NCBI GenBank assembly: GCA_942490995.1 | Contig: CALOBG010000014.1 | Span: 208,491-272,490 of the forward strand | Origin: UBA981 sp942490995 | Lineage (GTDB): Bacteria; Pseudomonadota; Gammaproteobacteria; Ga0077536 | Length of the DNA: 64,000 nucleotides | Direction of reading: 5' to 3' | Shown here: in pieces, positions 43,036 to 55,402 of the stretch | Layout: every line of letters begins with the position of its first letter | How positions within the stretch are numbered: the stretch's first letter is position 1 | Position numbers and translations under genes: made by a program | The notes under the pieces: model-generated | What the model saw: only the letters and a program-made list of their open reading frames with translations | What the model was told of the DNA's origin: nothing | Databases searched by the model: none

Positions 43036-44481
43036 CTACCGCACCGGCGGCGGCGGCATCGCCGGCGGCGAGTCGGCCATCGGCGCCGCGGTCAGCGCGC
43101 CGTCCTTGCACGCGAAGCGCGCCAGGACGTACGGCGCGGCGCGCTTCCAGTCGCCGAACGCACCCAGGCTCTCGATGCGCCACTCGTCGCCGATGCCCTG
43201 GGCCAGCGACAGCGGCGCGCCCAGCGACGCGGCGGCGAACAGCGGCGCCAGCTCCGGCGCGCCCGCGTCCGTCGGCGTCGGAGCAGGCGCCGCTGCGCCG
43301 GACCCGCGCGCCGATCGCCAGCTCGAGGCGCAGCGCGTGCAAGCCGGCGACGGCGCGGGCGTAGCGGCGCACGTGCTCGGCGCTGGCCGGCACCGCCAGC
43401 GCCGCCGCGGCCGCCACCGGATCGACGCCCAGCGAGCCGGCGTCGGTCAGCGCGTGCAGCGCGACCATGCAGGTCGCGGGCGCGGTGCCGTCGGGGCACG
43501 CGGCCAGCAGCCGATCGCGCAGCGCGACGGTCGCCCGCCAGCCGAACGCCGCCTGCGCCGCGTCCTGCGGCGCGCCCGGGCCTTGCTCGACGCTGGGCTC
43601 GCCGTGCAGCACCGGCCGCGCGACCCCGAGGATCACCGCGACCGCGTCGCCGCGAAAGATCGTCGACAGCGGCGGCAGGCCGGTGAGCAGGCGCTCGACC
43701 TCGCCACCCAGCGCGTCGAGATCGGCCGCGGTCAGCTCGGGCGCGCGCGCCAGATCGGCGACCACGTCGGCCTCGCGCAGCCAGATCGCCAGGCCGAGCA
43801 TCGCGTCCATCCACGCGGTGCCGCCGCGCTCGAGATCCGCGGCCACCAGCGTGACGTCGAGCAGCAGCCGCGCGCCGTCGAGCGCCTGGCCCCGTGCGGC
43901 CAGCGCCAGCGCCTGCCGCTCGGCGAGGTGCGCGGCGTGGACCAGACGCATGCGCGCCTCGACCGGGCGCCGCTCGCGCGGCGGCCGCGGGTGAGCAGGC
44001 GCCCCTCGGCGCGCGCGCCAGGCGCGGAACAGCGCGGCGACCGGCTCGCCGCACGCCTCGACCACCGCGGCGATGGTCCCGGCGTCCACGGCCGATGGCG
44101 TGCCCGGCGCGCAGTGCCCCGACGCCGCGGCGTCCTTGTCGCACAGCCGCAGCACGCCGCGGACCGTGTCGGGGACCGCCGTCCAGCGCTCGATGCAGCC
44201 CTGGAGCTGCGGGGAGGGCGCGTACAGCAACGCCTCGAGCGCGGCGACCGGCTCGGCCGGCGCCGCCTCGCCACGCAGCACCGGCCGCGTGCACGGCAGG
44301 CCGCCCAGCGCGGTCAATTCGGCCTGCAGCGCCTGCTCGAGCGCGGCGATCTCGTCGGCGGCGGGCGGCTGCCGCGGATCCTTGATCGCGGCGGCGTCCT
44401 TGCGCGTGCCGCCGCCGCCCTTGCCGCACCCGCTCAGCGCGAGCGCGACCAGCACGCCGCCGCCGATGCGCCGCGCGGCCC

Positions 44482-44485
<4 letters not shown>
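43036..44485 (-). pseudogene. lipoprotein gene downstream of sdhB, probably frameshifted
   Basis: GTG 44485 overlaps the sdhB stop (GTGA), so it belongs to the sdh transcript. Signal with lipobox (IGGGVLVALALSGCGKG). A long helical part follows with scattered Cys ('GLPCTRPVLRG', 'LQGCIERW', 'VLRLCDKDAAASGHCAP'). Near 43310 the frame loses coherence, and a +1 shift continues as 'APTPTDAGAPELAPLFAAAS' and 'GDEWRIESLGAFGDWKRAAP', ending at TAG 43036-43038. The corrected product is about 480 aa. No family recognised. Confidence 0.55.
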
Positions 44486-45273
<788 letters not shown>

Positions 45274-45284
45274 GGACGTACTCA

Positions 45285-47231
<1,947 letters not shown>

Positions 47232-47232
47232 C

Positions 47233-47928
47233 TCAGGCTCCAGGCAGCTTGATCACGCCGAGCGCGACGCACAGCGGCGGGGTGATGTAGCCGAGGTACA
47301 GCACGACCGCGAGGCCGGTGCCGCCCTTGTGGATCAGGCCGTCGTACTTGGGGTGCTGCAGGCCCAGCGACTGGAACAGGCTGCTGAGCCCGTGCGCGAG
47401 GTGCGGCAGCAGCAGGGTCATGCCGACCAGGTACGAGCCGAGGATGGCCGGGTTCTGGAAGCCGCGGACGAACATGACGTACGCGTCGTAGCGGCCCTGC
47501 GGATCGAGCTGGTGGAAGTACTCCGGCTGGATCTGGCCGGCCGTGAAATGGAGGATGTGATAGACGATGAACGCCAGGATCAGCAGGCCGCTCCACACCA
47601 TGGTGCGGGCCCAGGGCTTGGTCCGCGCGGTGCGGAACACCGCGTACGCGACCGGCCGCGCGGCGCGGTTCATCGAGCTGACCCGGATGCCGGCGCCGAT
47701 GTGCAGCGCCAGGATGCCGAGCAGGCCGGCGCGGGCCACCCACTTCAGGCCACCGTGGGCGAGGTGCTGCAGGAAGTGCGCGTAGTCGTTGTACGCGTCG
47801 CGCCCTCCGAACATCACGAAGTGACCGACCATGTGCTGCACGGCGAACAGCGCCAGCAGCAGGCCGGTGACGGCCATGATGTGCTTGGCGCCGATCGACG
47901 AGCGCACGTAGGTGACGAACCAGCTCAT
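47233..47928 (-). CDS. sdhC: succinate dehydrogenase cytochrome b subunit SdhC (type B)
   Basis: 231 aa from ATG 47928, preferred over the 47967 frame start because it begins at the usual 'MSWFVTYVRSSIGAKHIMAV' position. Five membrane segments with His residues suited to two haems ('FAVQHMVGHFVMF', 'ALHIGAGIRV', 'YHILHFTAG', 'LLPHLAHGL'). A single such subunit replaces separate SdhC and SdhD in type B enzymes. First gene of sdhCAB. Confidence 0.9.
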   Translation of the reverse strand: MSWFVTYVRSSIGAKHIMAVTGLLLALFAVQHMVGHFVMFGGRDAYNDYAHFLQHLAHGGLKWVARAGLLGILALHIGAGIRVSSMNRAARPVAYAVFRTARTKPWARTMVWSGLLILAFIVYHILHFTAGQIQPEYFHQLDPQGRYDAYVMFVRGFQNPAILGSYLVGMTLLLPHLAHGLSSLFQSLGLQHPKYDGLIHKGGTGLAVVLYLGYITPPLCVALGVIKLPGA

Positions 47929-48037
47929 CTCAGGATTCCTTGCGGCTAGGGCGCGCAGAGTAAGCACAAAGCGTCGGGCATCTCAATTGTGACGGTCCTT
48001 TCGTCGCTCCTGCGCGTCGTCGAGGCCACGCTGACCG

Positions 48038-48940
48038 TCAGTCGACTCGATGCAGCAGTGCGGCGCCGCGTCGCAGGCGCGCCAGGTTCTCGACCACGAT
48101 GGCGCCGATGGCGGCGAACGCCTCCTGGGTCGAGCCGGCGATGTGGGGCAACGTCACCACGCGCGGGTGGGCCCAGAGCGGATCGGCCGGATCCCACGGC
48201 TCCTCCCAGAAGACGTCCAGGCCCAGCCCGCCGAGCCGGCCCGACGCCAGCGCGGCCTCGATCGCGCCGCGGTCGAGGATGCCGCCGCGCGCGGCGTTGA
48301 CGAGGAACGCGCCGGGGCGCATGGCCGCGAGGGCGCCCGCGCCGATCAGCCCGCGGGTCGCGTCGGTCAGCGGGCAGTGGACGCTGATCACGTCGCACGC
48401 CGGCCAGAACGCGGCGCGCTCGGCGGCGGTGGCGCGCGAGCCGATCGCGATCACGTCCATGCCCAGCGCCTGGGCCCGCACCGCCAGCGCGTCGCCGGTG
48501 CGGCCCCGACCGATGATGCCGAGCGTGCGCCCGGCCAGCTGGATCCCGACCGGCCCGCCGATGCGCGCCTGCGCGAAGCCGGCGCGCGCCTCGGGCACGC
48601 GCCGCGCGAGCGACAGCATCAGCAGCAGCGCCGCCTCGGCCACCGCGACCGGGTTGGCGCCGGGCGCGTTGCACACCGGGATGCCGCGGGCGCGCGCCGC
48701 GGCCAGCTCGATGCCCTCGTAGCCGGCGGCGGGCTGCTGGATCAGCCGCAGCGCGGGCGCCGCGGCGATCACCCTGGCGTCGACGTGGCCGTTCGACGGC
48801 AGGATCACCTCGACGGTCGCGACCTCGGCGTCCAGCGGGCGGGTCCGGTCCCAGAGGCGGAGCGTGTCGGCCGGATCGAGCCGGGCACGCAGCACCGGCA
48901 CGATGTCGACCCAGCCCGAGCCGCAGAACAGGATCTCCAT
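48038..48940 (-). CDS. D-isomer-specific 2-hydroxyacid dehydrogenase
   Basis: 300 aa from ATG 48940. The substrate-domain start 'MEILFCGSGWVDIVPVLRAR' is followed by 'LIQQPAAGYEGIELAAARAR', the NAD-binding loop 'RTLGIIGRGRTGDALAVRAQ' (GxGxxG), catalytic Arg in 'LVNAARGGILDR', Glu in 'DVFWEEPWDPADPLW' and His in 'VTLPHIAGST'. It would reduce a 2-oxo acid to the D-hydroxy acid with NAD(P)H, or the reverse. It lies 13 bp after the first methyltransferase gene and may be the last gene of the membrane-complex operon. Confidence 0.9.
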   Translation of the reverse strand: MEILFCGSGWVDIVPVLRARLDPADTLRLWDRTRPLDAEVATVEVILPSNGHVDARVIAAAPALRLIQQPAAGYEGIELAAARARGIPVCNAPGANPVAVAEAALLLMLSLARRVPEARAGFAQARIGGPVGIQLAGRTLGIIGRGRTGDALAVRAQALGMDVIAIGSRATAAERAAFWPACDVISVHCPLTDATRGLIGAGALAAMRPGAFLVNAARGGILDRGAIEAALASGRLGGLGLDVFWEEPWDPADPLWAHPRVVTLPHIAGSTQEAFAAIGAIVVENLARLRRGAALLHRVD

Positions 48941-48953
48941 GCGGCGGGGCACC

Positions 48954-49526
48954 TTACCAGTCGCCCCGGCGCGGCGCACCGTGCTGGGTCCACACCGCCA
49001 GCGTCCCGCCGGCGCTCACCTCCTCGTGCTCGAGCCGGTAGCCGGCGGGCAGCTCGACGCCCAGGCCGTGGAAGGTGACCACGCGGACGCCCGGGCGCAG
49101 CGAGGCCAGGCGCGCGCGGATCTTGCGCAGCCCGTCCCGGGCGCCCGGCACGGTGACGTCCTCGAACGGGTTGTAGAAGTAGAACGCGGAGAACCGCGAC
49201 CAGTCGATCGCCAGCGCGTCGGCCTCGATGAACTCGGTGCGCGCGCTGACGCCGAGCAGCCGGGCCGCCGCGTTCGCGGCGTCGACCAGCGCCCGCTGGC
49301 GCTCGACGCCCACCCAGGTGCCCTGCCCGGCCAGCGCGCCGGCGAGGCAGAGCTTGCCGACCCCGGCGCCGACGTCCAGCACCACCGCGTCGGGCGACGG
49401 CGCCAGCCACGTGGCGGCGCGCAACGCCGCCTCCACCGGGGTCCAGTGGACGCGGGACAGGTGCCGCAGCTCGCGTGGCATCAGCAGATCCAGCGCCTGG
49501 TCGGCGGTCGCGAGGCGGGCCGGCAT
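48954..49526 (-). CDS. class I methyltransferase paralogue A of the membrane-complex operon
   Basis: 190 aa, ATG 49526, 1 bp after the stop of paralogue B. Motif I 'VVLDVGAGVGKLCLAGALA'; motif II 'TWVGVERQRALVDAANAAAR' with Glu; 'TEFIEADALAIDW'; then 'FYFYNPFEDV' (Asn-Pro-Phe motif IV); and 'VRVVTFHGLGVELPAGYRLE'. Clearly related to the proteins at 49528-50208 and 57639-58340, but shorter at the N-terminus. The Asn-Pro-Phe motif suggests N-methylation of an amine or protein side chain. Confidence 0.8.
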   Translation of the reverse strand: MPARLATADQALDLLMPRELRHLSRVHWTPVEAALRAATWLAPSPDAVVLDVGAGVGKLCLAGALAGQGTWVGVERQRALVDAANAAARLLGVSARTEFIEADALAIDWSRFSAFYFYNPFEDVTVPGARDGLRKIRARLASLRPGVRVVTFHGLGVELPAGYRLEHEEVSAGGTLAVWTQHGAPRRGDW

Positions 49527-49527
49527 G

Positions 49528-50208
49528 TCAGGCGCACTCCGGCGCGTCGAGGTCGCGCGACCACCCGCTGCGGGGCAGCGCGGTCCGCCGCTTCACCCAC
49601 AGCTCGAGCGGGCCGGTGCCGATGAACTCGGAGCGGACCAGCGCGTAGCCGGGCGGCATCGCCGCGCCGAAGCCGTGGTAGGTGACGACCCGCGTGCCGT
49701 ACTGCGCGCGGATCAGCTGGTCGCGGACGAAGCCGACGTAGAACAGGTAGTAGGCCGGATCGAGCTCGACGCTCTGGTCGAGGATCAGGCGGTTGTCGCG
49801 CAGGTGCTCGGCGAACGGGTTGAACAGGTAGAAGCCGTCGAAGATCGCCCAGTCGAGCTCGACCGCGTCACCGTGCACGAACCGCGCGTTCGGCACGCCG
49901 AGGTCCAGCGCGATGGACGTGGCGACCCGCACCAGGTGGAGGCGGCGCTCGACCCCGATGAACGTCGCGCCCGGGAACGCGGCCGCCGCGACCACGCAGA
50001 ACTTGCCGACCCCGGCGCCGACGTCGAGGATCCACGTGCCCGGCCGCTCGCTCAACCAGGCCGCGGCGCGGCGCGCGACGTGCGCCGGCGTGAAGTGGGT
50101 CGTCGAACGCGCGCGCCACGCGTCGGGCAGCAGCGCGTCGAACGCGTCGTCGGCGACGCGCGTCCCGGCGTCGCGCCAGCGCGGTGGCCGCCGGTGGTGC
50201 GCGCTCAC
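49528..50208 (-). CDS. class I methyltransferase paralogue B of the membrane-complex operon
   Basis: 226 aa; GTG 50208 overlaps the stop of the small-subunit gene (GTGA). Motifs: 'HFTPAHVARRAAAWL', 'WILDVGAGVGKFCVVAAAAF', 'FIGVERRLHLVRVATSIAL', 'HGDAVELDWAIFDGFYLFNP', 'FAEHLRDN' and 'RVVTYHGFGAAMPPGY'. Very similar in order and spacing to the divergent paralogue at 57639-58340. Position inside the operon implies a job in maturing or modifying the complex or its substrate. Confidence 0.82.
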   Translation of the reverse strand: MSAHHRRPPRWRDAGTRVADDAFDALLPDAWRARSTTHFTPAHVARRAAAWLSERPGTWILDVGAGVGKFCVVAAAAFPGATFIGVERRLHLVRVATSIALDLGVPNARFVHGDAVELDWAIFDGFYLFNPFAEHLRDNRLILDQSVELDPAYYLFYVGFVRDQLIRAQYGTRVVTYHGFGAAMPPGYALVRSEFIGTGPLELWVKRRTALPRSGWSRDLDAPECA

Positions 50209-50960
50209 CGTGGACCTCCCAGCAGGTCGAGCAGCGCGTTGACGAAGGTGAGCGGGTGCGGGGGACATCCGGGCACGTACAGCGTGGGCGTGACCTCGTC
50301 GAGGAAGGTCCGGTCGATCCCGGTCGCGCCATCGTACAGCCCACCGGAGATCGCGCAGGCGCCGACCGCGACCAGGAAGCGTGGCGCCGGCATGGCGTCC
50401 CAGGCCAGGCGTACCGCGTCGGCCATGGTGCGGGTCAGCGCGCCAGTGATCACCAGGCCATCGGCGTGCCGCGGCGACGCGACCCACTCGATGCCGTAGC
50501 GCTGGACGTCGAAGTTGACGTTGGTGGCGGCGTTCAGCTCCAGCTCGCACGCGTTGCAGCCACCCGCCGAGACCTGGCGCAGCCGCAGCGAGCGGCCGAA
50601 CAGCCGGCCGAGCTCGGCCGAGGCGCGCACCTGCCCGGCCGCGACCTCGTCGGCGCGGACGATCAGGCCGGCCGGCGCGGTCGCCGCCATGCGCACCTCG
50701 GAGGTCAGCACCAGGCGCTGCGCCGGGCACGCCTCCTCGCACGCGCTGCAGAAGACGCAGCGGCCGAGATCGATCGCCAGCGGCGCGCGCGCGATCGCGG
50801 CGGTCGGGCACGCGGCGACGCACGCGTCGCAGCCGTCGCCGCAGGCGCCGGGCAGGATCTGCGGCCGGCCACGGAACCCGTCGGGCACGGCGGTGCGCGG
50901 CGCGGGCACGAACTGGCGGCCCTGCGCGCGACGGACCCTCAGCGCCTTGAACCACGTCAT
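50205..50960 (-). CDS. small (20 kDa-like) subunit of group-4-hydrogenase-related complex with ferredoxin domain
   Basis: 251 aa, ATG 50960. The N-terminal part has two 4Fe-4S ferredoxin motifs: 'CGDGCDACVAACP' and 'CVFCSACEEACP'. The C-terminal part is a NuoB/HycG-like subunit with the proximal-cluster ligands conserved: 'GGCNACELELNAATNVNFDV', 'VGACAISGG' and 'VPGCPPHPLT'. This fuses the roles of HyfH and HyfI/HycG. It would carry electrons toward the large subunit at the membrane. It overlaps the large-subunit stop as ATGA and continues into methyltransferase B by GTGA. Confidence 0.88.
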   Translation of the reverse strand: MTWFKALRVRRAQGRQFVPAPRTAVPDGFRGRPQILPGACGDGCDACVAACPTAAIARAPLAIDLGRCVFCSACEEACPAQRLVLTSEVRMAATAPAGLIVRADEVAAGQVRASAELGRLFGRSLRLRQVSAGGCNACELELNAATNVNFDVQRYGIEWVASPRHADGLVITGALTRTMADAVRLAWDAMPAPRFLVAVGACAISGGLYDGATGIDRTFLDEVTPTLYVPGCPPHPLTFVNALLDLLGGPR

Positions 50961-52426
50961 AGATCGTTCCCGCAGTAGGAGAGGTCGAAGCTCTTGTTGC
51001 AGATCGGGAAGTCCGAGATGTCGTTGTCGCGGACCGCCAGGGCCAGCGCCATCCAGTTGCGCAACGACGGGTCCTGCACCTTGTAGTGGCGCAGCCGCCC
51101 GTCGTCGTCGGTCTCGAGGCAATGCACGACCTCGCCGCGCCAGCCCTCGACCAGCGCGATCGCCAGCCGCGCCGGCGCCAGCGCGCCGACGGGTGCCACC
51201 GGCCGCGCCAGCGGCGCCGGCGCCTCGAGCGTCTCGAGCCAGCGGGTCGAGGCGTCGAGCTCGACGATCCGCAGCCGGGTCCGCGCCAGGCAGTCGCCGT
51301 CGGGTTCGACGTGGGTCGCGATCGGGTGCGCCGCGTACGCGCCGCCCGCCGCGGCCCGGTCGTCGCGGGCCACGCCCGACGAGCGCGCCGCCATGCCCAC
51401 CACGCCGAGCTGCCGCGCCAGCGCCTGGGGCACCACGCCGACCCCGGCGAGCCGGTGCCGAACGGTGCGCGCCGCGAGCAGGCAGGCGTCGATCTCGCGC
51501 AGGTCGCGGCGCAGCAGCCGCATCGCCTCGCGCAGCCGCGACGCCTCGGCCTCGCCGAAGCGCACCGCGACGCCGCCGGGCCGGATCGCGCCGCGGCCGA
51601 AGCGGCTGCCGCTGAGCGCCATCGACGTGTTGATCGCGGTGGTGCGGAGCCGGCCGTAGGTCGACGCGCCGGGCTGGAACCCGAGATCGGCCGCGAGGCC
51701 CGACAGCCCCGCGAGGTGCATCCCGACCCGCTCGAGCTCGAGCATGCAGGCCCGTGCGCGCTCGGCGCCGTCGTCCACCTCGATGCCCAGCAGCGCCTCG
51801 AGCGCCGCGGCGTAGGCCCAGGCGTGGGCCACGCTGGTGTCGCCAGCGATCGTCTCGCACCACGGCGCCAGGCGCCGCGGATCGCCCTCGAGCAGGCGGG
51901 CCTCGACGCCGCGGTGCTGGTAGCCGAGCTGGATCTCGAGGTGCAGGACCCGCTCGCCGAGGCACGTGAAGCGGAACGAGCCCGGCTCGATCACGCCGGC
52001 GTGGATCGGCCCGACCGCGACCTCGTGCAGCTCCTTGCCGGTGATGCGGTAGTACGGGTGCGCGCGCATCGCGGCCTGATCGCGGCCCTGGTAGCGCACC
52101 GGCTTGAGCCACGGGTGCTCGGCGATGCGCACCGCGTGCAGCTCGTGCAGCTCGCGCTCGAAGCAGTGCGTCTCGGGGAAGTCGCGCGACAGCGTGTGGT
52201 AGCCGTGCGCCGGCGCGACCGCCGTGCGCTCGACCTGCAGCGCGCCGTCGGCCGCCTGCACGATCGCCGTGACGACGACATCGTCGGCGACGCCGGGCCG
52301 CCCGTAGAGCGTGACCAGCCGACCGCCGGCGCCCAGCGCCGCGACCACCGCGGCGCGCCAGCTCCGCGGATCGTGCGCGGTGAGCGCCTCGACCGGCTGG
52401 TGATGGACCCGCACCGACGCGGTCAT
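50957..52426 (-). CDS. large subunit of group-4-hydrogenase-related complex, nickel ligands missing
   Basis: 489 aa. The N-terminal third is a NuoC/HycE-N-like domain ('HTLSRDFPETHCFERELHEL'). The NuoD/HycE core is seen in 'GPIHAGVIEPGSFRFTCLGE', 'LHLEIQLGYQHRGVEARLLE' and 'ACMLELERVGMHLAGLSGLA'. Nickel-iron hydrogenases carry CxxC near 'ERICGIC' and near the C-terminus 'DPCxxC'; here these places read 'CETIAGDTSVAHAW' and 'NKSFDLSYCGNDL', so neither CxxC pair is kept. It therefore cannot bind NiFe and resembles the Ehr (energy-converting hydrogenase-related) proteins of unknown substrate. ATGA and GTGA overlaps link it to its neighbours. Confidence 0.85.
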   Translation of the reverse strand: MTASVRVHHQPVEALTAHDPRSWRAAVVAALGAGGRLVTLYGRPGVADDVVVTAIVQAADGALQVERTAVAPAHGYHTLSRDFPETHCFERELHELHAVRIAEHPWLKPVRYQGRDQAAMRAHPYYRITGKELHEVAVGPIHAGVIEPGSFRFTCLGERVLHLEIQLGYQHRGVEARLLEGDPRRLAPWCETIAGDTSVAHAWAYAAALEALLGIEVDDGAERARACMLELERVGMHLAGLSGLAADLGFQPGASTYGRLRTTAINTSMALSGSRFGRGAIRPGGVAVRFGEAEASRLREAMRLLRRDLREIDACLLAARTVRHRLAGVGVVPQALARQLGVVGMAARSSGVARDDRAAAGGAYAAHPIATHVEPDGDCLARTRLRIVELDASTRWLETLEAPAPLARPVAPVGALAPARLAIALVEGWRGEVVHCLETDDDGRLRHYKVQDPSLRNWMALALAVRDNDISDFPICNKSFDLSYCGNDL

Positions 52427-53859
52427 GGCGCCTCCAGCGTGGACGCCACCGCGAGCATCAGGTCGTTGACCGCGCCGGGGATGTAGATGCCCAGCACCAC
52501 CAGGATCACCAGGAAGGCCAGCTTGGGGGTCGCGGCCAGCGCAGACTGGCGCACCGGCGCGCGCACCACCGCGGGCACGCCCCAGATCATCGGGAAGATC
52601 GTGCGGCCGGTGGCGACGAAGCTCATCGCGATCAGCACGCAGAACCCCGCGAACACCAGCAGCTGATCGCTGACCACCAGCGCCGAGAGGATCAGCAGCT
52701 CGCCGAGGAAGCTGCTGAACGGCGGCAGACCGAGCAGCGCGAACGTGCCGACCATCAAGAACAGCCCGCTGTACGGCATGTCCTTGATCAGCCCGGCGAT
52801 GGCGCGGGCGTCGCGGGTGCCGTGGCGCAGCTCGATCCGCTCGGCGGTCAGGAACAGGATCGCCTTGATGAACGCGTTGCTCATCGCGTAGAGCAGCACG
52901 CCGTACGCCGACTCGACGCCCAGGCCCAGGCCGATCGCGATCACGCCGCCGTGGTTCATGGACGCGTAGGCGAGCAGCCGCTTGATGTTGCGCGTCGCGA
53001 TCAGGCTGGCGGTCGACACGGCCATCGACAGCAGGCCCAGCGCCAGCAGCTCGGTGCCGAGCAGGTCGGCGACGCCCGGCCGGTAGATGTGGACGACGCG
53101 GAACAGCAGCACCAGCGCGGCGTTGAACTGCACCGCCCCGAGCAGCGCGGTGATCGCCGCCGGCGCGTGCTCGTAGGCGTCGGGCAGCCAGCTGTACATC
53201 GGCGCCAGGCCGAGCTTGGTGCCCAGCCCGAGCAGCACCAGGCCGACGCCCAGCTCGCGCCACGCGTTGCTGGGCCCGGCGACCAGCGCGGGCAGCTGGT
53301 CGAGCCGCAGGCTCGGCGTCAGCCCGTCGGCCACCTGGCTGCGGGTCAGGCAGCAGAAGCCGATCAGCACCAGCGCCAGCCCGACCGACGAGAACAGCAG
53401 GTAGCGCCACGACGCGAGGCGCGCGGCGACCACGCCGTCGCGCGCGATCAGCGGCGCCGCGGCCAGCGTCGACGCCTCGAGGGCCAGCCACATGACCATC
53501 AGGTCGTTGGCGATCAGGACCAGGTTGCACGCGCCGCCGAACACCAGGATCAGCGCGACCCGGCCCCCGCGGCGCCCGGGCTCCGCGGGCAGCGCCGCCG
53601 CGGCCCCGGTGCGGGTCCACAGGTGGATGGCGATCCCGCAGAAGATCACGTCGAGCACCGGGGCGAACAGCCGCGCGGTGGCGTCGACGCGCAGGTGGCC
53701 GTCGAGCAGCAGCTGGTCGGACGCGGTGGCGCCGATCGCGGCGAGCACGGCCATCGCCGCCGCGGTGATCACCAGCACCGCCTGCGCACGCCGCCCGCCG
53801 CCGAGCACGAGCACCAGCACGCCGAGCGCCGGCGCCAGCATGAGCGCCAGGTGGATCAC
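52423..53859 (-). CDS. antiporter-like membrane subunit (HyfF/NuoN-M type)
   Basis: 478 aa, GTG 53859 overlapping the stop of the HyfE-like gene. About fourteen membrane helices. Antiporter motifs: 'VMWLALEASTLAAAPLI' (helix 5 Glu), 'GLGTKLGLAPMYSWLPDAYE' (Lys and 'WLPDAYE') and 'RNIKRLLAYASMNHGG' (typical of Mrp/Nuo proteins). It would move protons or sodium ions across the membrane, driven by the electron-carrying subunits. Confidence 0.88.
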   Translation of the reverse strand: MIHLALMLAPALGVLVLVLGGGRRAQAVLVITAAAMAVLAAIGATASDQLLLDGHLRVDATARLFAPVLDVIFCGIAIHLWTRTGAAAALPAEPGRRGGRVALILVFGGACNLVLIANDLMVMWLALEASTLAAAPLIARDGVVAARLASWRYLLFSSVGLALVLIGFCCLTRSQVADGLTPSLRLDQLPALVAGPSNAWRELGVGLVLLGLGTKLGLAPMYSWLPDAYEHAPAAITALLGAVQFNAALVLLFRVVHIYRPGVADLLGTELLALGLLSMAVSTASLIATRNIKRLLAYASMNHGGVIAIGLGLGVESAYGVLLYAMSNAFIKAILFLTAERIELRHGTRDARAIAGLIKDMPYSGLFLMVGTFALLGLPPFSSFLGELLILSALVVSDQLLVFAGFCVLIAMSFVATGRTIFPMIWGVPAVVRAPVRQSALAATPKLAFLVILVVLGIYIPGAVNDLMLAVASTLEAP

Positions 53860-54476
53860 GGCGCCGGCTCCTCCGGCGCGGCCGACGCCGCGGCGCCCAC
53901 CGGCAGCGCGCGCAGGTAGCCGCGAAACAGCACCAGCGTGACGACGAACAGCCCGCCTTGCGCGAGGCGCACCGCCGGCGCGGCCTCGAAGCCGCTGCCC
54001 AGCTCGAACAGCGCGATCGCGTTCTCCAGCCGCAGCACGCCGATCATCTGGCCGAAGGGCCCGTTCTGGGTCGAGAGCACCAGCAGCGCGAGCAGCACGC
54101 CGGTCGAGGCCACCGCGACCAGGGTCTGCGGATCACCGCCCTCGGGCACGACCATCGCCGCGAAGCGATAGCCGACCAGCACCATCCCGACCGCCAGCGT
54201 CCAGGACAGCAGGTTGGGCGGGATGACGTCGTTGCGGGCGTCGCGGCGCTGCCGCGGCACGCGGCGCAGCGCCAGCGGCGCGCCCAGCCCGCGCACCACC
54301 GCCAGATCGACCAGGGTGATCCAGGTCGCCGGTGACGCCAGGTCGGGGTGCATCCGGTACGCGATCCACGCCATCAGCAAGCCCTGGCAGGCCAGCCCGA
54401 TCAGGCTGACGCGCCACGAGGCCAGGAACAGCGGCAGCAGCAGGACCGCGACCAGCGCGATGAGCAAGGAGCTCAT
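53856..54476 (-). CDS. HyfE-like small membrane subunit
   Basis: 206 aa, ATG 54476 overlapping the preceding stop as ATGA. Six membrane helices, with 'LLIALVAVLLLPLFLASWRV', 'LLSWTLAVGMVLVGYRFAAM', 'LLALLVLSTQNGPFGQMIGV' and 'LRLENAIALFELG'; the 'GxLRLENAIxLFE' segment is typical of HyfE/HyfE-like subunits, which combine NuoK-like features. Part of the ion-translocating arm. Confidence 0.82.
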   Translation of the reverse strand: MSSLLIALVAVLLLPLFLASWRVSLIGLACQGLLMAWIAYRMHPDLASPATWITLVDLAVVRGLGAPLALRRVPRQRRDARNDVIPPNLLSWTLAVGMVLVGYRFAAMVVPEGGDPQTLVAVASTGVLLALLVLSTQNGPFGQMIGVLRLENAIALFELGSGFEAAPAVRLAQGGLFVVTLVLFRGYLRALPVGAAASAAPEEPAP

Positions 54477-55402
54477 GTGAGCGCGGCCCGCCACATGACG
54501 GTGAGCAGCGCGATGCCCGCCGCCACCGTCGCGGCGAGCAGGTACTGCGGCACCACCCGCAGCTTGAGCCGCGCGCCCATCGCCTCGAAGAGGCCGATCG
54601 CCACCGCGATCGCCAGGCACAGCGCCAGGTTGGCCCCGGCCGCGAGCAGCGGCGGTCCGACGCGGCTCCACGGGTTGAGCAAGGTCGCGACCACCGCGAT
54701 CGCGACGTACGCCTTGATCGCGGCGCCGGCGTGCAGCGCGGCGAGCTCGCGGCCGCCGTGATCGAGGATCATGACCTCGTGCACCATCGTCAGCTCGAGG
54801 TGCGTGGTCGGATCGTCGATGGGCATGCGCGCCAGCTCGGCCTGCAGCACCACCACCACCGCGACCACCGCGGCCACGTGCACGACCACGCTGGCACCGC
54901 TACCGTCGCGCCACGCCAGCGCCTCGGCGAACCGCAGCGTGCCGGCGTCGAGGCACAGCGCCCCCGCGACCAGGAACAGCGCCGGCTCGACGAACACCGC
55001 GAAGGTGGCCTCGCGCGCCGCGCCCATGCCCTCGAACGAGCTGCCGGTGTCGAGCGCGCCCAGCATGAGCGCGACCCGGCCCAGGCCCCAGACGTACGCG
55101 AACCACACGAAGTCGAAGTCGAAGCCGACCAGCGCGCCGGCGCCGAGCAGCGGCGTGATCATCGCCGACGCGACCGCGGTGACCAGCACCACCAGAGGTG
55201 CGATCCGGATCATCGGGGTCGAGGTCGTGCTGTAGACCGAGGTCTTGCCGAGCAAGCGGCGCAGGTCGTACGCGAGCTGCAGGATCGGCGCGCCCTTGCG
55301 GCCGGCCCAGCGCGCCTTGACCCGGTTGATCACGCCGGTGAGCACCACGGGCATGACCAGCAGCGCCAGCACCTGCAGCGTCGCGAGCGCCGCCACCCTC
55401 AC
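54473..55402 (-). CDS. HyfC/NuoH-like membrane subunit
   Basis: 309 aa, GTG 55402 overlapping the stop of the large antiporter gene. Eight or so membrane helices. NuoH-type signs: 'VINRVKARWAGRKGAPILQL' (conserved cytoplasmic loop), 'YDLRRLLGKTSVYST', 'LDTGSSFEGMGAAREATFAV' and 'RMPIDDPTTHLELTMVHEVM' with the Asp and Glu cluster. It joins the soluble subunits to the antiporter arm. Confidence 0.88.
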   Translation of the reverse strand: MRVAALATLQVLALLVMPVVLTGVINRVKARWAGRKGAPILQLAYDLRRLLGKTSVYSTTSTPMIRIAPLVVLVTAVASAMITPLLGAGALVGFDFDFVWFAYVWGLGRVALMLGALDTGSSFEGMGAAREATFAVFVEPALFLVAGALCLDAGTLRFAEALAWRDGSGASVVVHVAAVVAVVVVLQAELARMPIDDPTTHLELTMVHEVMILDHGGRELAALHAGAAIKAYVAIAVVATLLNPWSRVGPPLLAAGANLALCLAIAVAIGLFEAMGARLKLRVVPQYLLAATVAAGIALLTVMWRAALT